A stretch of 32,626 nucleotides of DNA from contig MNYK01000125.1 in the NCBI GenBank assembly GCA_001873115.1, forward strand, positions 1-32,626, written 5' to 3'. Position 1 is the first letter of the stretch. Each line of letters begins with the position of its first letter. This DNA is from Desulfobacterales bacterium CG2_30_60_27 (GTDB taxonomy: Bacteria > Desulfobacterota > Desulfobulbia > Desulfobulbales > CG2-30-60-27). This document shows, in pieces, positions 17,535-24,740 of this stretch. A program made the translations under genes and the position numbers. The notes beneath the pieces are model-generated. The model searched no databases and was not told the origin of the DNA. It was given only the letters and a program-made list of their open reading frames with translations.

Positions 17535-18416
17535 GTGTTGAGGCATTGCGTGGACGTGCCTGGCCAGCGGCCGGCTTTTCCCGTGCCACTGAGCGGAGTG
17601 GGCATCGCCAACAAGACGGTGTGGGTGGATCTGCCCCAGGGGCGTCTCGCTTTTACAGCCCGGCTCGAGGTGGACCTGCCGGGCCATATCCGTGGTATCC
17701 ATATGTCGCGCATGGAGGAGGTTATCAGCCTTCTGCATGGCCGGCAGTTTGTTGACCCGCGGGCATACGCCGAAGAACTGGGCCGTCTTATGATCCTGCG
17801 CCAGGAGGCCACGGCCGGTTCGGTGCAGTTAAGCGGTAAGGTCCCGGTGCTCCGCGCCACCCGGGTAAGCGGCCGAGTCTCCGTGGATGCGGCCGAGCTT
17901 CTGGCCCGGGTGGATTTGCGCAGGGCCGGGGAGCAGGTTACAACCCGCACTACCCTGGGTGCCGGGCTGCACCATATCACGGCCTGCCCCTGTACCCAGG
18001 CCTATAACAGCGTACTTTTTGAGCATGCGGCCGAACCCTGCCCATTGCCCACCCATTCGCAACGCTCCAGCACCCGGCTGGAGATCGGCCCACTGGCAGA
18101 TCAGTTGTGCCTCGATGATCTGCTCGCCTGCCTGGAGGCGGCCCTGCATGTTACCAGCGATTTGCTGAAACGTTCCGATGAGGCCGATCTGGTCCTTATA
18201 GCCCATCGCTATCCCCAGTTTGCCGAGGACGCGGTGCGCGGGACCGCCCGGGAGGTATTGAGCCGCTTTGGGCGCATCCTCCCGCAGGCCACCGGGCTGG
18301 TTATCGAATCCACCAGTCTTGAGTCCATCCATATTCATGACGTGGTCTGCCGACTGGCCACCACCCTGGGGCAACTGGCGGCCTTTGGCGAGTGGCAGCC
18401 AGCGGATCCCGTCTAA
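17535..18416 (+). CDS. folE2: GTP cyclohydrolase FolE2 (type IB)
   Basis: The roughly 293-residue enzyme converts GTP to 7,8-dihydroneopterin triphosphate, the entry to folate and queuosine synthesis; FolE2 replaces the zinc-dependent FolE in many bacteria and tolerates other metals. Family segments include VDLPGHIRGIHMSRMEEV, the metal-cysteine motif ITACPCTQAYN and the C-terminal IESTSLESIHIHDVVC. The start is uncertain. GTG 17535 has GAGGA about ten bases upstream and gives a typical length; an in-frame ATG at 17424 would overlap the glycosyltransferase by 79 bases with unfamily-like sequence. It converges on the next gene with a four-base gap and no terminator. Confidence 0.9.
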   Translation: MLRHCVDVPGQRPAFPVPLSGVGIANKTVWVDLPQGRLAFTARLEVDLPGHIRGIHMSRMEEVISLLHGRQFVDPRAYAEELGRLMILRQEATAGSVQLSGKVPVLRATRVSGRVSVDAAELLARVDLRRAGEQVTTRTTLGAGLHHITACPCTQAYNSVLFEHAAEPCPLPTHSQRSSTRLEIGPLADQLCLDDLLACLEAALHVTSDLLKRSDEADLVLIAHRYPQFAEDAVRGTAREVLSRFGRILPQATGLVIESTSLESIHIHDVVCRLATTLGQLAAFGEWQPADPV

Positions 18417-18420
18417 CCGG

Positions 18421-19644
18421 TCAGGGCAGCGTCTTGACCACTTCCTCCCGCAGGCTGGCCAGTTGCTCCAGGGTGAGTGCCCAGCGGGCCTGGCAGGCCG
18501 GGTCCATGACCGGCGGGCAGTGATTGCCGCTCTGGCCCAAGGCGAAGCGTTGCACCAGGACGTCGGCCATGTGTACCGAATCAATGATTTCACGGTCGGT
18601 GTTGCACAACGAGGGGGTGTGGTGCCAGCGGATGGCGTTGACGATAAACGACGGCATGCTCCACCACTCCGCCAGATAGCTGCCGATCTCCTCGTGGGTA
18701 GTGCCGAGCTTTTCCTGCTCCGCCTGTTCCATCGTTCCTTGCTGGTCGCAGGCCAGGCCGACTATCTCTTCAAAGGCCGCGGTCAGGCAGACCTCCTCCA
18801 CCAGTTTGCCGATATCGTGCAGCAGACCGGCGGTAAAGGCACGGTCGACAAATTCCGACTCTCGCATGCCGCGCAATTCCATGAGTTTTTTGGCGGTGAT
18901 GCCGCAGGCCATGGAATGGGTATGAAATTCCCGCCGGCTGAAACCGGGCACCGCTTTGTCATCCGCGGGCTTGAAGACCGAGTGGGCCAGGATGAGGCCC
19001 TCGACGATATCGCTGCCCAGCACGACCAGCGCCCGTTGCACGGACTCCACCCCCTGCCTTTGCCCGAACAGGGCGGAATTGGCCCAGCGGATCATTTCGG
19101 CGCTAAGAGAAATATCCTGGTCAATGACCTTGGCCACCTGGTCGACGGAAAAACCATCCGGGTCGGCCAGGTATTCTTTTACCTTTATATAGGTCTGGGG
19201 CATGGGGGGCAGCGCGGTGATGGAATTGATCGCCTGCTGCAGACCCTGGAACTTTTCCTGCTGTTTCATGGCCTGGCGCAGGGCGCCCTTAATCACCTGC
19301 CTGAGCTCGTTATCATCCCATGGCTTGGGCAGCAACTGCTGGGCGCAGCCATCGGCAAAGGCCTTGGTGACCGCCTTATGGTCGGCATAACCGCTCAGGA
19401 AAATCCGCACGATGCGGGGATAGTTTTTTTTCACTTCGTTCAGAAAAACGATGCCATTCATGCCCGGCATACGCACGTCGGAAACCACCAGATCCATCGA
19501 CTCTTTCTTGAGGATGCGCAACCCCTCCTCGGCGCTGGTGGCAAAGTATAACTCCCAGTCTTCCTCATGAAAAAGCCGGCGCAGAGTGGCAAGAATGCCC
19601 TTTTCGTCATCCACGAACAATACGTGGGGTTTTTGTGGTTCCAT
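18421..19644 (-). CDS. Response regulator with HDOD output domain
   Basis: The 407-residue protein has a receiver domain (1-125) with acidic pocket D12-D13, phospho-acceptor D56 in VVSDVRMPG and the conserved lysine in LLPKPWDD near 107. An HDOD domain follows (about 150-350, INSITALPPMPQTYIKV to TAGLLHDIGKL). The histidine/aspartate pairs HSMACG, LLHDIGK and HEEIG suggest that metal-binding HD-type residues are partly kept, blurring HDOD with HD-GYP. Such proteins act in signalling, often linked to c-di-GMP or motility. ATG 19644 is chosen because AGGAG lies five bases upstream. A strong promoter lies at 19874-19903, giving a leader over 200 nt. Confidence 0.92.
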   Translation of the reverse strand: MEPQKPHVLFVDDEKGILATLRRLFHEEDWELYFATSAEEGLRILKKESMDLVVSDVRMPGMNGIVFLNEVKKNYPRIVRIFLSGYADHKAVTKAFADGCAQQLLPKPWDDNELRQVIKGALRQAMKQQEKFQGLQQAINSITALPPMPQTYIKVKEYLADPDGFSVDQVAKVIDQDISLSAEMIRWANSALFGQRQGVESVQRALVVLGSDIVEGLILAHSVFKPADDKAVPGFSRREFHTHSMACGITAKKLMELRGMRESEFVDRAFTAGLLHDIGKLVEEVCLTAAFEEIVGLACDQQGTMEQAEQEKLGTTHEEIGSYLAEWWSMPSFIVNAIRWHHTPSLCNTDREIIDSVHMADVLVQRFALGQSGNHCPPVMDPACQARWALTLEQLASLREEVVKTLP

Positions 19645-19873
19645 CATCGCTCCTGTCTTTTCCAGCCCAAAGGGCAGGGCTTGTCTGGCATGGCGTCCTC
19701 GTTTGTCCACGGGGCTGAGCCTTCATGGGAGACACCGGCCAAGAGGCCATATCAGCTCGCATAGGCGTAATAATCGCGGGCCATGGTAACGGCCTTGCCG
19801 GGCATGGAAAAACTCGCGTTCCTTCCGGCATGTGGACCGAGCGGGCTTTGTCCGTTGTGGGTGATCTAACCGT

Positions 19874-19903
19874 ATTGTATATTACTTGGAAAATGATTGC
19901 CAA
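19874..19903 (-). promoter_or_regulatory. Sigma-70 promoter of the HDOD regulator gene
   Basis: On the minus strand TTGGCA (19903-19898) and TACAAT (19879-19874) are 18 bases apart, each matching consensus at five of six positions. The predicted untranslated leader to ATG 19644 is about 220 nt, long enough to carry regulation. Confidence 0.6.
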
Positions 19904-20115
19904 AAAAGAGGAAAAAGGACTGCGCATGACGGAGCAGGGATCCAGGCAGGATGAAAGCAACGTGTCTGCGCGTTGCAGCTTGACAAACTTGCCATGCAAG
20001 GAACAAAATAAAGTAACTAACTTACAAGCTGGAGAGTCTATAGGACTCTTGCAAAAGGGTCTTTCAAGTAAGTTCACGGTAACTGTTTGAAATTGCGTAG
20101 CTCGGATTTTGAATA

Positions 20116-20220
20116 GAATATCGAATATCGAACAAGGAATATTTAATGTCGAAGGAAAACTGGGAGTGAGCTTTTGCCAAACTTCATGATTCGACATTTC
20201 TTGTTCGATATTCGATATTC
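20116..20220. repeat. 105-bp palindromic repeat element
   Basis: The 21 bases 20116-20136 (GAATATCGAATATCGAACAA plus G) are the exact reverse complement of 20200-20220. Inside, AATGTCGAA (20145-20153) pairs with TTCGACATT (20190-20198). The left side has eight extra bases between the two arms and the right side one. The arms contain the internal direct repeat GAATATC. This looks like a non-coding mobile or REP-like element of the TTCGATATTCGATATTC kind scattered in several deltaproteobacterial genomes (general knowledge, not checked). Confidence 0.75.
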
Positions 20221-20350
20221 GTCCTATGAAAAGTTACATTACGATAAACCGTCACCGCAGGCGGCATGCGGCGCTACAGTCTAAACAAGCTTGTGCAGTT
20301 ACAAAATAAATATAGTTTGTTAAAAAAATATGGTATGTGACAGAATAAGT

Positions 20351-20368
20351 TGATAAATTAATTTATCA
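20351..20368. promoter_or_regulatory. Perfect 18-bp operator-like palindrome upstream of the PilZ gene
   Basis: TGATAAATTAATTTATCA reads the same on both strands. It lies 124 bases before the PilZ ATG in AT-rich DNA, the position and shape of a dimeric regulator site. No matching regulator can be named. Confidence 0.45.
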
Positions 20369-20491
20369 GGCAAGGCATACTGTTACGTTGCATACCGTGG
20401 CTAAGACAAGTATCCGGATCGCGGCAACAGGGACCGATGGGGTTGTTCTGTCCGTCTTCCGGTATGGGGCGTCAGGAGGGAGGTGATCATC

Positions 20492-20869
20492 ATGGATACG
20501 GCACAATCAGAGGCAATGCGCAACAGGCGTAAAGAGCCAAGATATCCAGTGCGAAAAGGGGTGAAGGCCCTTTTCGGGCAGCGGGAAGGGCTGGTACTCG
20601 ACGTGAGCAAGGGTGGCCTTGGCATTCACTTTGAAGGAGACGATCTCTTCCCGGGTACCATAAGTACATTGGATATCGAGGCGGCGCGGCAGGAATTTTT
20701 CCTGGGTCAGGTGCCGGTGCGGAACGTGACCCATTGCGAACTGGAGGATGAGTTTCTGAAAGGGGTGCCGGTCGCCAAACGTTGCGGCCTGGTGTTCGGC
20801 GACCTCAAGCCGCACCAGCGTTTCCAGTTGGACTATTTCATCTGGCTCAACACGCATGGCGAGGGCTGA
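20492..20869 (+). CDS. PilZ-domain protein, probable c-di-GMP receptor
   Basis: The 125-residue single-domain protein has the two PilZ ligand motifs: RRKEPRYPVRK near residue 12 (RxxxR) and DVSKGGLGIHF near 40 (D/NxSxxG). These bind cyclic di-GMP, so it should sense that messenger. The remainder (FFLGQVPVRNV, GLVFGDLKP) fits the beta-barrel. ATG 20492 is preceded by an extended AGGAGGGAGG about eight bases away, better than the in-frame GTG at 20483. The HDOD regulator and pilus platform protein in the window may share signalling themes, but no direct link is visible. Confidence 0.9.
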   Translation: MDTAQSEAMRNRRKEPRYPVRKGVKALFGQREGLVLDVSKGGLGIHFEGDDLFPGTISTLDIEAARQEFFLGQVPVRNVTHCELEDEFLKGVPVAKRCGLVFGDLKPHQRFQLDYFIWLNTHGEG

Positions 20870-20886
20870 GCGGGTCGCGGCCAAAT

Positions 20887-21765
20887 TCATCTCCAGTGCG
20901 GGGTGCGCAACAGCACCAGATCGCCAGTGGTCACGGCCCGGGCCGGCATACCGGTCAGCGCGGCAATGTGGTCCGCCACCACTTGACACTTGACCATGAG
21001 CAGGAAGTAGAGCGGCGCCCTGGTCTCGGACAGGGTTTCGAAGTTGCCCTGACCCTTGCTGATGATGAGGTCTGCCGCGGCAAAGGCCTGCTGGAACTCT
21101 GGTGAACAGAGGGGTACCGGGGTGCCGGGACAGGCCGTGCCGTTATCCATGACCTTGGCCAGGCGATCCAGGCCGCAGGTCAGGGCGTCTTCCCGCAGGG
21201 CGTCGTTGATGATCGGCCGTTCCTTGACCGCCAGAGTCACCTCCTGCTTTAGTCTTTCCAGCACCAGCCCGTCAAAGACCAGTTCCCCGCAGTTGTCACC
21301 GAGATAGAGCACGGTCCTGGCCGTGCGCAGATCTTTTTGCAGCAAACCATAGTGGTTGATCGCCGGTTCCCGGGCCAGGCAGTCGCCCAGGGCCTGGTTA
21401 AGGTCGAAGTCGTGGTGGGCGCCGTAGTCAATGACATTGCCGGCCATGGCCAGGCGGATGGCGGCCCACAGCGGGTCAGCCGCCGCGGCCAGGATTTCCT
21501 TGAGCCGGGGCAGCAGGTCCAGGGCCCTCTGGTTGCTTGTCTTTTTGAGGTCAAGGAATGGATCCGGGCAGCCCGACAGTCTGGCAATGGTTTCATAGAC
21601 CAGCATGGAGTTTTCCGGCGGCGTGCTGGTCATATCCAGATCAGGCAGGAGTCTGGCGACCTCTCTGACGATCTTCTGCCGCAGATCCGCGGCCGGGGTG
21701 GAAAGACGGGCGGCATAGAGGGCCTGGCGGAGAAAGCAGGGCAGGCATTCCAGGGCCATCAGCAT
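20887..21765 (-). CDS. DUF89 (ARMT1-like) metal-dependent phosphatase
   Basis: The 292-residue protein belongs to the DUF89 family. Members characterised in yeast, plants and human are metal-dependent damage-control phosphatases acting on sugar phosphates or phosphopantetheine derivatives. The opening LECLPCFLRQALYAARL carries the CxxC of the prokaryotic subfamily. The metal-site motif is YLGDNCGELVFD, followed by VKERPIINDA and SKGQGNFE. It overlaps the TtcA-like gene by seven bases if ATG 21765 is used, or by one if ATG 21759 is used. Tight coupling to that gene implies a shared process. The substrate cannot be read from sequence. Confidence 0.85.
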   Translation of the reverse strand: MLMALECLPCFLRQALYAARLSTPAADLRQKIVREVARLLPDLDMTSTPPENSMLVYETIARLSGCPDPFLDLKKTSNQRALDLLPRLKEILAAAADPLWAAIRLAMAGNVIDYGAHHDFDLNQALGDCLAREPAINHYGLLQKDLRTARTVLYLGDNCGELVFDGLVLERLKQEVTLAVKERPIINDALREDALTCGLDRLAKVMDNGTACPGTPVPLCSPEFQQAFAAADLIISKGQGNFETLSETRAPLYFLLMVKCQVVADHIAALTGMPARAVTTGDLVLLRTPHWR

Positions 21766-22499
21766 GGTGGGGCCAGCCTGGTGAGCAGGTAATCGGGCTT
21801 GACGTTGGCCAGGGCCGCGAAGATGCTGGGCATGATTTTTTTGTCTTTGGCGGCCAGGGTTTGCAGCAGGTTTCGCACCTCCTCGCGTTTGGTCTCCTTG
21901 GCCAGGGGGCAAGGATTGGCCACGGCATTGAGATTCAGGCCGGCGGCAATGGCCTGGATCTGACTTTTTTCCAGCAGGGCCAGAGGCCGGATCAGGGCCA
22001 GGCGGCCGCCGAACAGATCCTGCCGGGGCACCATGGTACTAAGGTTGCCGCTGTAAAGCAGGTTCAAAAAAAAGGTCTCGATGATGTCCTCCTGGTGGTG
22101 ACCGAAGGCGATTTTGTTGCACCCCCGGGCGCGGGCCAGGTCGAACAATCGGTTGCGCCGCTGTCTGGCGCAGTGATAACACCCGCTCCTGCCGTCCTCG
22201 GCGGCCAGGGCGCGGCGGCCGAAATCGGTGCGCTCCAGAAAGTAGTCCACCGGCTGTTGCCGCAGTCGCTCTTCCACCGCCTGCCCGGTGCCAGGCGTAA
22301 AGCCCATGTCCAAGTGCACGGCAAGCAGGTCATAGTGGATGGGCGCCTTCAGGCGCCAGTGGTGGAGCAGCCAGAGCAGCACCAGGCTGTCTACCCCGCC
22401 GGAGACGGCGATAAGGACACGGTCGCCTTCGGCCAGCATGTCGTAGGCATGCATGGCCTGGCCTACTAGGCGGTTGGCCCGTGGATCGAGAGGGCGCAA
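21759..22499 (-). CDS. TtcA-like PP-loop sulfurtransferase / ATPase
   Basis: The 246-residue protein has the PP-loop VSGGVDSLVLL (32-42), C107-x2-C110 in GCYHCARQRRNRLF and a third cysteine C197 in NPCPLAKETKREEVRNLL. That trio matches the [4Fe-4S] ligands of TtcA (tRNA 2-thiocytidine synthesis), and GHHQEDIIETFFLNLLYSG is also conserved. It is shorter than E. coli TtcA. The start appears to be TTG 22499 with GGGGA about ten bases upstream; the only nearby ATGs (near residues 16 and 21) would cut into the family's conserved N-terminal helix. It sits between a lipoprotein gene and a DUF89 gene, so it may be a TtcA paralogue with another substrate. Confidence 0.85.
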   Translation of the reverse strand: MRPLDPRANRLVGQAMHAYDMLAEGDRVLIAVSGGVDSLVLLWLLHHWRLKAPIHYDLLAVHLDMGFTPGTGQAVEERLRQQPVDYFLERTDFGRRALAAEDGRSGCYHCARQRRNRLFDLARARGCNKIAFGHHQEDIIETFFLNLLYSGNLSTMVPRQDLFGGRLALIRPLALLEKSQIQAIAAGLNLNAVANPCPLAKETKREEVRNLLQTLAAKDKKIMPSIFAALANVKPDYLLTRLAPPC

Positions 22500-22517
22500 G
22501 GCGGAAGTTCCCCGGGC

Positions 22518-23144
22518 TTAAGGGGTGAGCGAGGGACAGTCATCCAGCATCTTCATGATCCCCTCGCGGGCGAGCTGTTCGGCGGTGAGCCATTTGTTGC
22601 CACGTTTGAACCAGGTGGTGATGTTGAACAGATTGTCGGTCAGGGTCTGCTGGGTCTCGTCAAACCTGCCTGAGCAGAGGGTGCGGCCCGTGGCCGCGGC
22701 GTACAGGCGGAAATCAAAGGCCACCGAGGCTGGCTGTTGCCTGGAGGCGACCCGCTGGCGGAATCGGAAAACGTGTACCATGAGGACGCCGTCGCTGGCC
22801 GTGCTCTCTCCGATTTTGCGGGCGGTGCGAGCGGGGTCGGCCTGGGTTTCCATGAGCAGTGCCTCGGTCTGGCCGTCGGTGTACACGGAAATGCGCGGCT
22901 GGTTGGCAAAATGTTCCTGGAGAATTTCGTCCAAGGCGGCGATGCCAGCGGGGATTTCTTCTTTTGATGGGGCGCCGCCGGGTTCATGGCTCGGGATTTC
23001 CTGCCCGGCCAGCACCACCACGGCGATTTTTTCCAGGTGCGCCAGGGGTGGGGCTTGCCGCGGTTCGGTGGCCAGTCGGGCGCAGGCGAAGACGCAGCAG
23101 ACGGCAAGGCAGACCAGGAGCAGGCGGATAATGGGTCGCAACAT
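22518..23144 (-). CDS. Lipoprotein of unknown function
   Basis: The 208-residue product starts with a lipoprotein signal peptide (LRPIIRLLLVCLAVCCVFAC) and lipobox VFAC, giving lipidation at C21. The mature part has an LEKIAVVVLAG strand, a long segment DEILQEHFANQPRISVYTD and IGESTASDGVLMVHVFRFRQRV, a layout seen in small outer-membrane lipoproteins that form a mixed alpha/beta domain. I do not assign a family. The ATG has GGAG about seven bases upstream. The next gene starts 18 bases downstream of the stop. Confidence 0.75.
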   Translation of the reverse strand: MLRPIIRLLLVCLAVCCVFACARLATEPRQAPPLAHLEKIAVVVLAGQEIPSHEPGGAPSKEEIPAGIAALDEILQEHFANQPRISVYTDGQTEALLMETQADPARTARKIGESTASDGVLMVHVFRFRQRVASRQQPASVAFDFRLYAAATGRTLCSGRFDETQQTLTDNLFNITTWFKRGNKWLTAEQLAREGIMKMLDDCPSLTP

Positions 23145-23188
23145 GGCAATCTCCGATCAGGGGGGGGCCGGGAACCTTGCAGGCCAGG

Positions 23189-23791
23189 TTACAGGGATCC
23201 CTTTGAGGACAGGGGGCGTTCCCCGGTTCGGGGCTCAATGGTGGTAGCCTGGTCCAGCACCTTGCCCAGGGCCTTGAAAACCGCCTCCAGGATGTGGTGG
23301 GTGTTTTCGCCGTGCGCCAGTTCCACATGCATGGTCAGGCCGGCATGCAGGATGAGGGCCATAAGAAACTCACGGGCCAGGGCGGTGTCGAAGGTGCCGA
23401 CCTTCTGGTCCGGCACGGTGACGCCATAATCCAGGAAGGGTCGGTTGGAAAAGTCTACCGCCATGAAAACCAGGGCCTCGTCCATGGGGAGCAGGCAGTG
23501 GCCATAGCGGCGGATGGAACGGAAATCGCCCAGCGCCTGTTTCATGGCCTGGCCGAGGCAGATGCCCAAGTCCTCCACCGTGTGATGGTCGTCTACCTCG
23601 GTATCGCCGGTGGCTTGCACGTCCAGATCAAAAAAACCGTGCACCGCGAACAGGGTGAGCATATGGTCAAGAAAGGGGACGCCGCTGGCGATGTTGGTCC
23701 GGCCAGCGCCGTCTATGCCCAGGGTAAGGGCGATATTGGTTTCGCTAGTTTGTCGTGCGATGATGCCTTGGCGGCCTTGCTTTGCGGTCAT
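23189..23791 (-). CDS. hisB: Imidazoleglycerol-phosphate dehydratase
   Basis: The 200-residue monofunctional enzyme catalyses the dehydration of imidazole glycerol phosphate to imidazole acetol phosphate in histidine synthesis. Manganese-binding motifs are present: the first GVPFLDHMLTLFAVHG and TEVDDHHTVEDLGICLG, the second ILHAGLTMHVELAHGENTHHILEA. AGGAGC precedes the ATG. No other classical his operon gene is adjacent; a PHP-type histinol-phosphatase-like gene lies 5 kb away. Upstream lie a possible promoter and a striking pair of crossed hairpins. Confidence 0.96.
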   Translation of the reverse strand: MTAKQGRQGIIARQTSETNIALTLGIDGAGRTNIASGVPFLDHMLTLFAVHGFFDLDVQATGDTEVDDHHTVEDLGICLGQAMKQALGDFRSIRRYGHCLLPMDEALVFMAVDFSNRPFLDYGVTVPDQKVGTFDTALAREFLMALILHAGLTMHVELAHGENTHHILEAVFKALGKVLDQATTIEPRTGERPLSSKGSL

Positions 23792-23867
23792 TGGTGCTCC
23801 TGCGGCGCCGCTGGGAGGGTTTCATCGAATGATTGGCAAGACTTTGCTTTGCAACGGCACCTATGCA

Positions 23868-23897
23868 TCTATACCAAGTTCCGGTCCTGCCTGGCAA
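23868..23897 (-). promoter_or_regulatory. Possible hisB promoter
   Basis: On the minus strand TTGCCA (23897-23892) and TATAGA (23873-23868) are 18 bases apart. The transcript would start near 23860 and have a leader of about 70 nt before the hisB ATG. Confidence 0.45.
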
Positions 23898-23916
23898 TAG
23901 CCTTAACGGGAAAAAT

Positions 23917-23954
23917 AAAAAAAAGACCAGCAGCCTTTTCTGGTCGAAAAGGCT
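23917..23954 (-). terminator. Terminator/attenuator-like crossed hairpins upstream of hisB
   Basis: Reading the minus strand, AGCCTTTT (23954-23947) can pair with AAAAGGCT (23939-23932). GACCAG (23945-23940) can pair with CTGGTC (23930-23925), which is followed by eight T residues (23924-23917). The two helices cross, so they are mutually exclusive or form a pseudoknot. The second is a textbook intrinsic terminator. No minus-strand gene lies upstream to be ended; the source transcript is unknown. Confidence 0.65.
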
Positions 23955-23986
23955 TGCGCCGGCCTGATTTTTCTCTGTTTTTTTTA

Positions 23987-24016
23987 TTGACAGCCCCCCG
24001 TTGACCTGGTTATATT
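23987..24016 (+). promoter_or_regulatory. Promoter for tRNA-Gly (and perhaps rplM-rpsI)
   Basis: A perfect TTGACA (23987-23992) and TATATT (24011-24016, five of six) are 18 bases apart. The start site would be about 30 bases before the tRNA. No other good promoter is visible before rplM. Confidence 0.65.
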
Positions 24017-24052
24017 CCCCCCCTCGCAACCATGGTATGTTGGGTGCAGTGA

Positions 24053-24127
<75 letters not shown>

Positions 24128-24131
24128 TGAA

Positions 24132-24169
24132 AATTTTAAAGGTTCAAGCGATATCGAACCTTTAAAATT
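24132..24169 (+). repeat. Perfect 14-bp inverted repeat just after tRNA-Gly
   Basis: AATTTTAAAGGTTC (24132-24145) and GAACCTTTAAAATT (24156-24169) are exact reverse complements around ten bases, starting four bases after the tRNA CCA. It lacks a separate U tract, so it is either a tRNA terminator of unusual form, a processing signal, or part of the rplM leader. Confidence 0.65.
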
Positions 24170-24174
24170 AGATA

Positions 24175-24236
24175 CCGGAGTTTCCGGATAAAAACGGCCG
24201 CGCTTGTGGCCCAGGGTTGGCAAGGCAAAACAACCC
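24175..24236 (+). promoter_or_regulatory. rplM leader with two further hairpins
   Basis: CCGGA/TCCGG (24175-24179, 24183-24187) and GGGTTG/CAACCC (24214-24219, 24231-24236) form small stems between the tRNA hairpin and the rplM Shine-Dalgarno. L13 autoregulates its own message in some bacteria; these stems are candidates for such a site. Confidence 0.4.
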
Positions 24237-24257
24237 GCCCAGATGAGGATCAGTTCA

Positions 24258-24686
24258 ATGAAGACATTTCTGACTCCGGTTAAGGAGATCGAAAGAAAAT
24301 GGTTTTTGGTGGATGCCACGGACAAGATTCTTGGCCGGCTGGCCACCGAGATCGCCAGCCGTTTACGGGGCAAACACAAGCCCAGTTTCTGCACCTTTCA
24401 GGACAACGGTGATTTCATCGTCGTGGTGAATGCCGAAAAGGTGAAGCTCTCCGGCAACAAGTGGGACGACAAGAAGTACTACAACCACTCCGGTTTTATG
24501 GGTGGCATGCGGGAACGATCCGCCAAGGAACTGCTGGTGGTCTGTCCCGAGGACTTGCTCACCAAGGCGGTGCGTGGCATGCTGCCTAAGAATACCCTGG
24601 GACGGGCCCAGTTAAAAAAGCTGAAGGTCTATGCCGGTGGCGCGCATCCGCACGAGGCCCAGCAGCCTGAGAAGTTGGAGATTTAA
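24258..24686 (+). CDS. rplM: 50S ribosomal protein L13
   Basis: The 142-residue product has the canonical length and sequence of L13, an early-assembling 50S protein. Visible family segments are [61 protein letters not shown] and the closing [17 protein letters not shown] 24258 is preceded by GAGGA at suitable spacing; an upstream in-frame extension to 24204 is not family-like. rpsI follows, the usual L13-S9 pair. Confidence 0.98.
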   Translation: MKTFLTPVKEIERKWFLVDATDKILGRLATEIASRLRGKHKPSFCTFQDNGDFIVVVNAEKVKLSGNKWDDKKYYNHSGFMGGMRERSAKELLVVCPEDLLTKAVRGMLPKNTLGRAQLKKLKVYAGGAHPHEAQQPEKLEI

Positions 24687-24740
24687 CTCGTCCTGCCGAC
24701 GGGATTTTGATACGAACGTATCGTCTATCTGGAGAACATG

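Larger units (their letters stand above)
19645..20491. other. Long gene-free region with repeat and regulatory palindromes
   Basis: About 850 bases separate the HDOD gene from the PilZ gene. The region becomes AT-rich after 19870. It holds a minus-strand promoter (19874-19903), a large palindromic repeat (20116-20220), an 18-bp palindrome (20351-20368) and the PilZ Shine-Dalgarno. A 54-codon frame from ATG 19926 to 20090 has a weak ribosome site but no recognisable content and ends beside the repeat; I do not call it. A GAGTC/GACTC mini-hairpin and CTTGCAAAAG near 20048 precede the repeat. Confidence 0.55.

Noticed and set aside
18268-19551. 427-codon plus-strand frame across the HDOD gene
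   Set aside because: The minus strand encodes clear receiver and HDOD domains; the plus-strand translation has no family signature.
19926-20090. 54-codon reading frame starting MTEQGSRQDESN
   Set aside because: A purine-rich stretch precedes it, but it has no recognisable content, lies in AT-rich non-coding sequence and ends beside a repeat.
20221-20480. c-di-GMP riboswitch before the PilZ gene
   Set aside because: I looked for GEMM-type core sequence and found none; only the 18-bp palindrome is evident.
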